Assembly: GCF_014066305.1 (NCBI RefSeq)
Contig: NW_023501076.1
Span: forward strand, 124,001-188,000
Direction of reading: 5' to 3'
Source of the DNA: Letharia columbiana
Lineage: Eukaryota > Ascomycota > Lecanoromycetes > Lecanorales > Parmeliaceae
Length of the DNA stretch: 64,000 bases
Under the pieces are notes generated by a model. That model searched no databases and had not been told where the DNA came from. It was given only the letters and a program-made list of their open reading frames with translations. Of this stretch, positions 59,577 to 64,000 are shown in pieces; the first letter of the stretch is position 1; the number at the start of each line of letters is the position of its first letter. A program made the translations under genes and the position numbers.

Positions 59577-61889
59577 TTAGATAGCATAATTCTCCGTATG
59601 CAAGAATACCTCTTCCCTATCACTACTCCAGACACCCCTCTGCATACCAGCCACTATCCTCTGTACATCCACTCTCATGCTCGGTGGCCCACATACAAAC
59701 ACACATGTCCTCTTACCGAATCCCCTCTCGAATCCTTTGAGCATATAAGGAATATCCGGACGTCCGTATTCGGTGCTCCAAGATGACTTCTTGGGGTTGA
59801 AAGCCGGCATGAAGGCGAAGCGCATGAGGTTCTTTTGCAGCATGGTAGGTGTGGATGGGAAGCCGAAGTCGAATGTTTTCTTGTCTTGCGCGGGTGCCAG
59901 GTTTTGAGTCGGTATAGTGAGGGAGGGCTTGTTGCGAGTGTACGCCTTTTTGGGTGGAGGGAGGAAAGTTGGGTGCGGGAGGGCGGAGATGGCATCTTCA
60001 TTCTCATCCCGGAGTTCCCTCATCTTCTCAGGATCGCCCGCTGCGGCATCTTGAATTAGCGCACTGTTGCGTTTCGAGGCGATGCCTTGAAAGGTGCTGT
60101 CGATTTGTTTGTGGAGAAGGTCATGCAAGGGTCGTGAGGGCGAAGGTGGTATCTGCTGCTGGCCGGGCAGCATACGCTTGGCGGCTGTGATGAAGAACTG
60201 GCAGTGGACAGTCTCTGGTGGGGCAAACTCCCGGCAGATGCGGATTTCCTCTTTGAACCATTCCATTGTTTCGGGACGCTTGAGTGCCCAGACCAGATGG
60301 ATTCGTTTGGTCACGGCTTTGCCGTCGCGCATCTTCTTGATGAGGTCGAGAAGTTGGGAGACGATTGCTGTAATGCCACTGCCACCTGCGAACAGGATCA
60401 CAGTGTCGAAGGACGCCAAGTCTCTCCGCATGCCACCGTAAGGTCCGTCGATAAAAGCTTGATAGACATGTTCAGGCCCTTTGTCGACAGCTGACTGAAG
60501 CACCTTCCGGGTGAAGCCACCGAAGGGACGGAATACTAGGGTCATGTCTCGGTATTGCCCCTCGCCGAAATCTGACCTGAAGTCGTTGCTACACAGCGAG
60601 GCAATGGTGAAAGGGTGATTCTCGAAGATCGAGATGCCAGGCATCCTCAGATAGACGTACTGGCCGGGAGTCCACTTGACCTGTGTCGGGATCGTCACTT
60701 TGACAGCATTTTCCGGAAGTATTGTCACTGCCGCAGAATCGCCAATGAACAATGATGACTGTCGCCAAGGTTTCGTCCAGTTGAGGTAGAAAAGCCGAAC
60801 ACAGTATGATGCAAGCCAGATAGCGGTAGTTGCCCATAGGTAGTTCCACGACGTTAGGTAGTTGTGGCAATGCCAGAAGAGCATTCCAAGGTAGACAATG
60901 GAGATCGGAACATGCAGAGCCACAAAGAGCTCGTACATCTTGTGCCGCAGTATCGGTAGCGAATGTAGGCAAAGCACGATCAAAGGAACTAGAGCCGCAA
61001 TTCCGGTGCTATATGGATAGAGAGTTCCGCTGAAATAGCTTTTGAACGTGTTCAAGCCTCCCTCGTCCCAAATTGGTGTTACGTAGAAAGGGATGGTGTG
61101 TATCAAGCTCAAGAAAAGGCAGATATATGCTGCCCATCTGTGCAGGACATTGAGCCGCTCATGACCAATTCCGGTGATCAAAGTTATGAAGTTAGCTTTC
61201 GTACTAAGCGCAATTATCCATGGCATCATCGCGACTGCGAGCATTCCAGCACGGATAGCCAACGGTGGAGATCCAAAGCCAATACTGGTGTAGTACAGCG
61301 GTTGCGGTACAAAGCAGTAGAGTGTCACGAAGACCAAAGCTGCGAGTACGATGAACGCTGCGCCAGGACCAGGGAACTGGAACTCCCGTTTCCTGTACCG
61401 TAGGACTGGGATGGGTCGGTAGAAAACGAATCGAACAAGCGCAAGCGCGTTGTTGAAGGGTCCAAACGAGTAGTCCGGCAGCTCTTCTTCGGGTTCCTGC
61501 TGCGGCAGCTCACCGTCCCTGGGAAAGAATTTCCGTGACGAGCAATTGGTTGGCAAATTGGCCATCTCGTAGTCTGTATCCGGCGACGATGTTTTCGACG
61601 ACTTTGTCATGACCTCCTCTTTATGTGTTGCCCTTCTGATCTTGTCCGTCCAGTAATGGTACCAGTGTATCGCACATGTGAGGACGAGGAGTATGATCGA
61701 GAAGTATACCCAGCCGAGTGCATACTTCCCCGACTTCGACCATGGATCTTCTGTACTCGCTGCGACCAACCCTGGTGGGCTGCTGCTCGTTATCTTGATA
61801 TTGATTCGTTTCGCCAAGTCTTGGAGAGGCATTGTGGGTGTGCCCTGCGGGATGAAGGTTCGCAGGGAAGGCATGGTAGCTGTTGTCAA
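59577..61889 (-). CDS. Ferric/cupric reductase transmembrane component (FRE family)
   Basis: Single exon, 770 residues. It moves electrons from NADPH through FAD and two hemes across the plasma membrane to reduce Fe3+ or Cu2+ outside, feeding high-affinity iron uptake. Helices lie around 57-76, 176-198, 208-231, 247-268, 294-311, 320-340 and 347-367. The two heme-binding His pairs show the classic 13-residue spacing: H250/H264 and H326/H340. The FAD motif HPFTIAS is at 425-431, the NADPH glycine motif GGSGITA at 502-508, and CVFVCGPPSMRVDVQRIV near the C-terminus closes the NADP domain. The insert between residues ~600 and 690 is low-complexity. No signal peptide is obvious, the N-terminus being MTTATMPSLR...; the first ATG was used. 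FRE genes are usually repressed by iron through a GATA factor, but no perfect ATCWGATAA was noticed upstream. Confidence 0.93.
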   Translation of the reverse strand: MTTATMPSLRTFIPQGTPTMPLQDLAKRINIKITSSSPPGLVAASTEDPWSKSGKYALGWVYFSIILLVLTCAIHWYHYWTDKIRRATHKEEVMTKSSKTSSPDTDYEMANLPTNCSSRKFFPRDGELPQQEPEEELPDYSFGPFNNALALVRFVFYRPIPVLRYRKREFQFPGPGAAFIVLAALVFVTLYCFVPQPLYYTSIGFGSPPLAIRAGMLAVAMMPWIIALSTKANFITLITGIGHERLNVLHRWAAYICLFLSLIHTIPFYVTPIWDEGGLNTFKSYFSGTLYPYSTGIAALVPLIVLCLHSLPILRHKMYELFVALHVPISIVYLGMLFWHCHNYLTSWNYLWATTAIWLASYCVRLFYLNWTKPWRQSSLFIGDSAAVTILPENAVKVTIPTQVKWTPGQYVYLRMPGISIFENHPFTIASLCSNDFRSDFGEGQYRDMTLVFRPFGGFTRKVLQSAVDKGPEHVYQAFIDGPYGGMRRDLASFDTVILFAGGSGITAIVSQLLDLIKKMRDGKAVTKRIHLVWALKRPETMEWFKEEIRICREFAPPETVHCQFFITAAKRMLPGQQQIPPSPSRPLHDLLHKQIDSTFQGIASKRNSALIQDAAAGDPEKMRELRDENEDAISALPHPTFLPPPKKAYTRNKPSLTIPTQNLAPAQDKKTFDFGFPSTPTMLQKNLMRFAFMPAFNPKKSSWSTEYGRPDIPYMLKGFERGFGKRTCVFVCGPPSMRVDVQRIVAGMQRGVWSSDREEVFLHTENYAI

Positions 61890-64000
61890 GGTGTTCCGGC
61901 TTCAGAGAAGGATGAGACTTGAGCGGTCTGTCCGCAGTCTTGGGAGTGCTATCATTCGAGTGTGTACCGGGGGTTTCGAGGAAGGCTGGATGCGCAAGTG
62001 GTACTGGTGGATAGATGGGTGTTTCACGGGTGGGAGAATGCTCGTTTGGTCTGTGTCGGGGTATATATCTCTGCGTCGCTTGCCTCCTGGCTCAATGTCC
62101 TTCTATGATGGGGTATCTTCTTGATCAAAGTGCTGAACCGCTGTGTAACACCACGCTATGCTGATTGGCCAAAGAAAGTCAACGAGATCTAAGCGGGGAA
62201 GGATACCAGCTCCTCGACGCAATTGTTGTTATAACGATAGTGATGCGAAAGAAGGCTGTAGATTATCGGACCTTCAGGGCAGGAATGAGGAATCTATCTT
62301 TGGGATAGACGTGGGTATATGTGCCTTGCATGGTGGGTGAAAAAGATGGAGAGGGGTCCGAGTCCAAGAGGGATCGCAGAGAGCAAGCGCCGGATGTGCC
62401 TCTGTGCATAGGTAGCCCATTGATTTCGATTGGCGCTTGGAAAAGATGTGATGTGCATTTTAGCGGTGGGATGGGAAAATGCGCTACTCCATGCCACTTT
62501 AGGTAGAAGCCTTTTTTGCCACACGCAACCAGCGCACGTTCAACGGTCCTAACGCCAACACGTTTCCTTTGACCACCGGGATTGGGGGTGCAGCTGAAGG
62601 GACACTTGCAAGGGTAGCATTGGGCGACCTCGGTTGTGAATGCTCGATACTCGATTGGAGGCGGACGGTGATGTCGAATCAGGGAAGCGGACAGCAGGGC
62701 GGAACCGGTATTTTCCGTGGCTCTCTTCGATAGCTTTGCAGCAAGCGATGGCTGATTCGCTGTCTCTATCAACGGTGATGAAGCTTGCATGATGGCGGGG
62801 AAAAGCGAGCGAATTGGAAAGTGGTTCCAGGACGAATCACAGTTGAGAGATGTACTTCTATGCGCTGGCTTCATTTAGCTCCGGCGGTTAGAGCTGAGCT
62901 AGCATCAATCAGGAAGGTCATCATCCACCCTCCAAACAATTTCAATCTTCATCGCTGGCAAGCACAAAGCAGCGAAAGCGACAAAAAAGGGATGCGATGA
63001 CCATGAGTCTATGAGTCGTCCTGTCGCCATCCGCCACAGCAACCATGCTGTTCGAACCCGGAAAGCTGCAGCGCACTGGATGGCCGGCGGCAGCTCGCAG
63101 CTCACAGCTCACAGCTCCTAGGGTTCCGTGAGTGGGAACGAGTACTAGCATGCGAATAGCTGGGAGTTGGGACATGATGCCTGCCTCCTAGGTGGAAGTC
63201 GCTCATGGTTCATCGCTGGATTTCGATTCCGGAACTCGGATAAGGTAACACCACTGCGACTCATGAAGCTTGCCCCTTGGCCCCGGCGTCTAAGGAAGCA
63301 GCCTTTAGCGCCTTATGGAGATATCGGACGATTCTTTTCTGGACTTGGGCTTCTTTATCCAAATCTGGAAAGGGTAAAGACGCATTGCGGTTCTTTGCAG
63401 GACGGAGACATTTGTGTACAAAAATCAAGGCGTGAGGCAATTGTTTCAATGCATATCGAATTTGCCTCAAATTTGCCCTCCTCGGAGACAACTATACAGA
63501 TAGGTACTGTTTTTTTCCTGAAATCAAATTGAAGACGCAACGTAGTATCTTCGATGCATGTGAAAATTCTCCATGAGTGGAGGCAATTCGGCAGAAGGCG
63601 AAGGATTCATGCAGAGATCGGATCCGACTGCTGGAATAATTAGAAGTGTGGGTGGTATTTTATGCATGTCAGACTTGATGTTTCGCAATCATTTGCGTGC
63701 AGATCTCTCACCCTTTTCGATTGTCTGAAGATCAATAATATATCCTCAGGAAGTACAACCACATCTTGTATTTTCTTTTGCTGCATGCATTTCTTTCTCC
63801 GGGAAGGTGTTCCTGTAAATATTCGCTCCCACATTCTTCCGGTGCGTTTTCTTTTCATTAGAATTGCTCCCCGAAAGTCGACGGTGTTCTCAACTCCGTG
63901 GGTCGTTCTTCGAAACCAAAGTGGGACTACTACATTGGTCCGGGAGATGCTCCGGAAAAAAAGTTGTTCAAAGTGACACCAGGGTACCCGAAAGTCGCAC
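61890..64000. other. Intergenic up to the window end
   Basis: About 2.1 kb upstream of the ferric reductase. A single GATA core (TTATC at 62263-62267) is present about 375 bp upstream of the start, but not as a full iron-responsive motif. The 203-codon frame at 62263-62874 (-) contains a Cys cluster (QCYPCKCPFSC) but has no signal peptide or known domain, and I do not call it. The last 900 bp hold only short frames. Confidence 0.45.

Noticed and set aside
62263..62874. 203-codon minus-strand frame with a Cys cluster
   Set aside because: No signal peptide, domain or splice support, and composition unlike the neighbouring real genes.

Overview
This window looks like nuclear DNA of a filamentous ascomycete (Pezizomycotina; a Dothideomycete is my best guess). 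Most genes carry introns of about 45-100 bp with GT..AG ends and CTRAY-like branch points. Gene families are typical of moulds: SAT4/PTH11-type seven-helix proteins, a y4iL-like catalase relative, a ferric reductase, and unnamed secreted and membrane families. The first ~850 bases are almost free of CA/TG dinucleotides, the footprint of repeat-induced point mutation (RIP).

Layout. 1-848: RIP-degraded AT-rich repeat. 2954-8225: catalase-like heme protein (-) and a first seven-helix membrane protein (+). 9031-12795: SMC5 (-), followed by two decayed genes, a SnoaL/NTF2-like remnant (13033-13469, +) and a cytochrome P450 remnant (14211-15884, -). 17988-19701: fumarase (-). 23303-25557: PHO80/Pcl-type cyclin with a long leader (+). 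27104-28029: SHB17-like sedoheptulose bisphosphatase (-), next to a small single-helix coiled-coil protein (+). 31584-33256: ASC-1/TRIP4-type zinc-finger protein (-). 34626-35077: small secreted protein (+). 35699-37345: a large 13-bp minisatellite. 40116-42359: large membrane protein with signs of frame damage (-). 44771-46568: second seven-helix protein (+). 46941-47228: a complete-looking MITE. 48136-50555: repeat-bearing secreted protein cut short by an in-frame stop (-). 51476-52224: mitochondrial-type cupin protein (+). 52386-52549: hairpin repeat cluster. 52701-53225: small Pro/Gly-rich hypothetical (+). 53669-55666: Rab escort protein MRS6 (-). 56183-56755: small secreted protein (-). 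59577-61889: ferric reductase (-).

The genes do not form one pathway. Conserved housekeeping loci (SMC5, FUM1, SHB17, ASC-1, MRS6, cyclin) alternate with accessory, repeat-rich stretches holding secreted or membrane proteins and broken genes. I found no convincing new multi-gene system and no biosynthetic cluster. The most distinctive items are the 13-bp minisatellite bracketed by a shared anchor motif, the MITE with a TA target duplication, the hairpin repeats, and three independently damaged accessory genes. Exon structures were derived by hand from splice signals, reading-frame continuity and remembered family patterns; no alignment was run.
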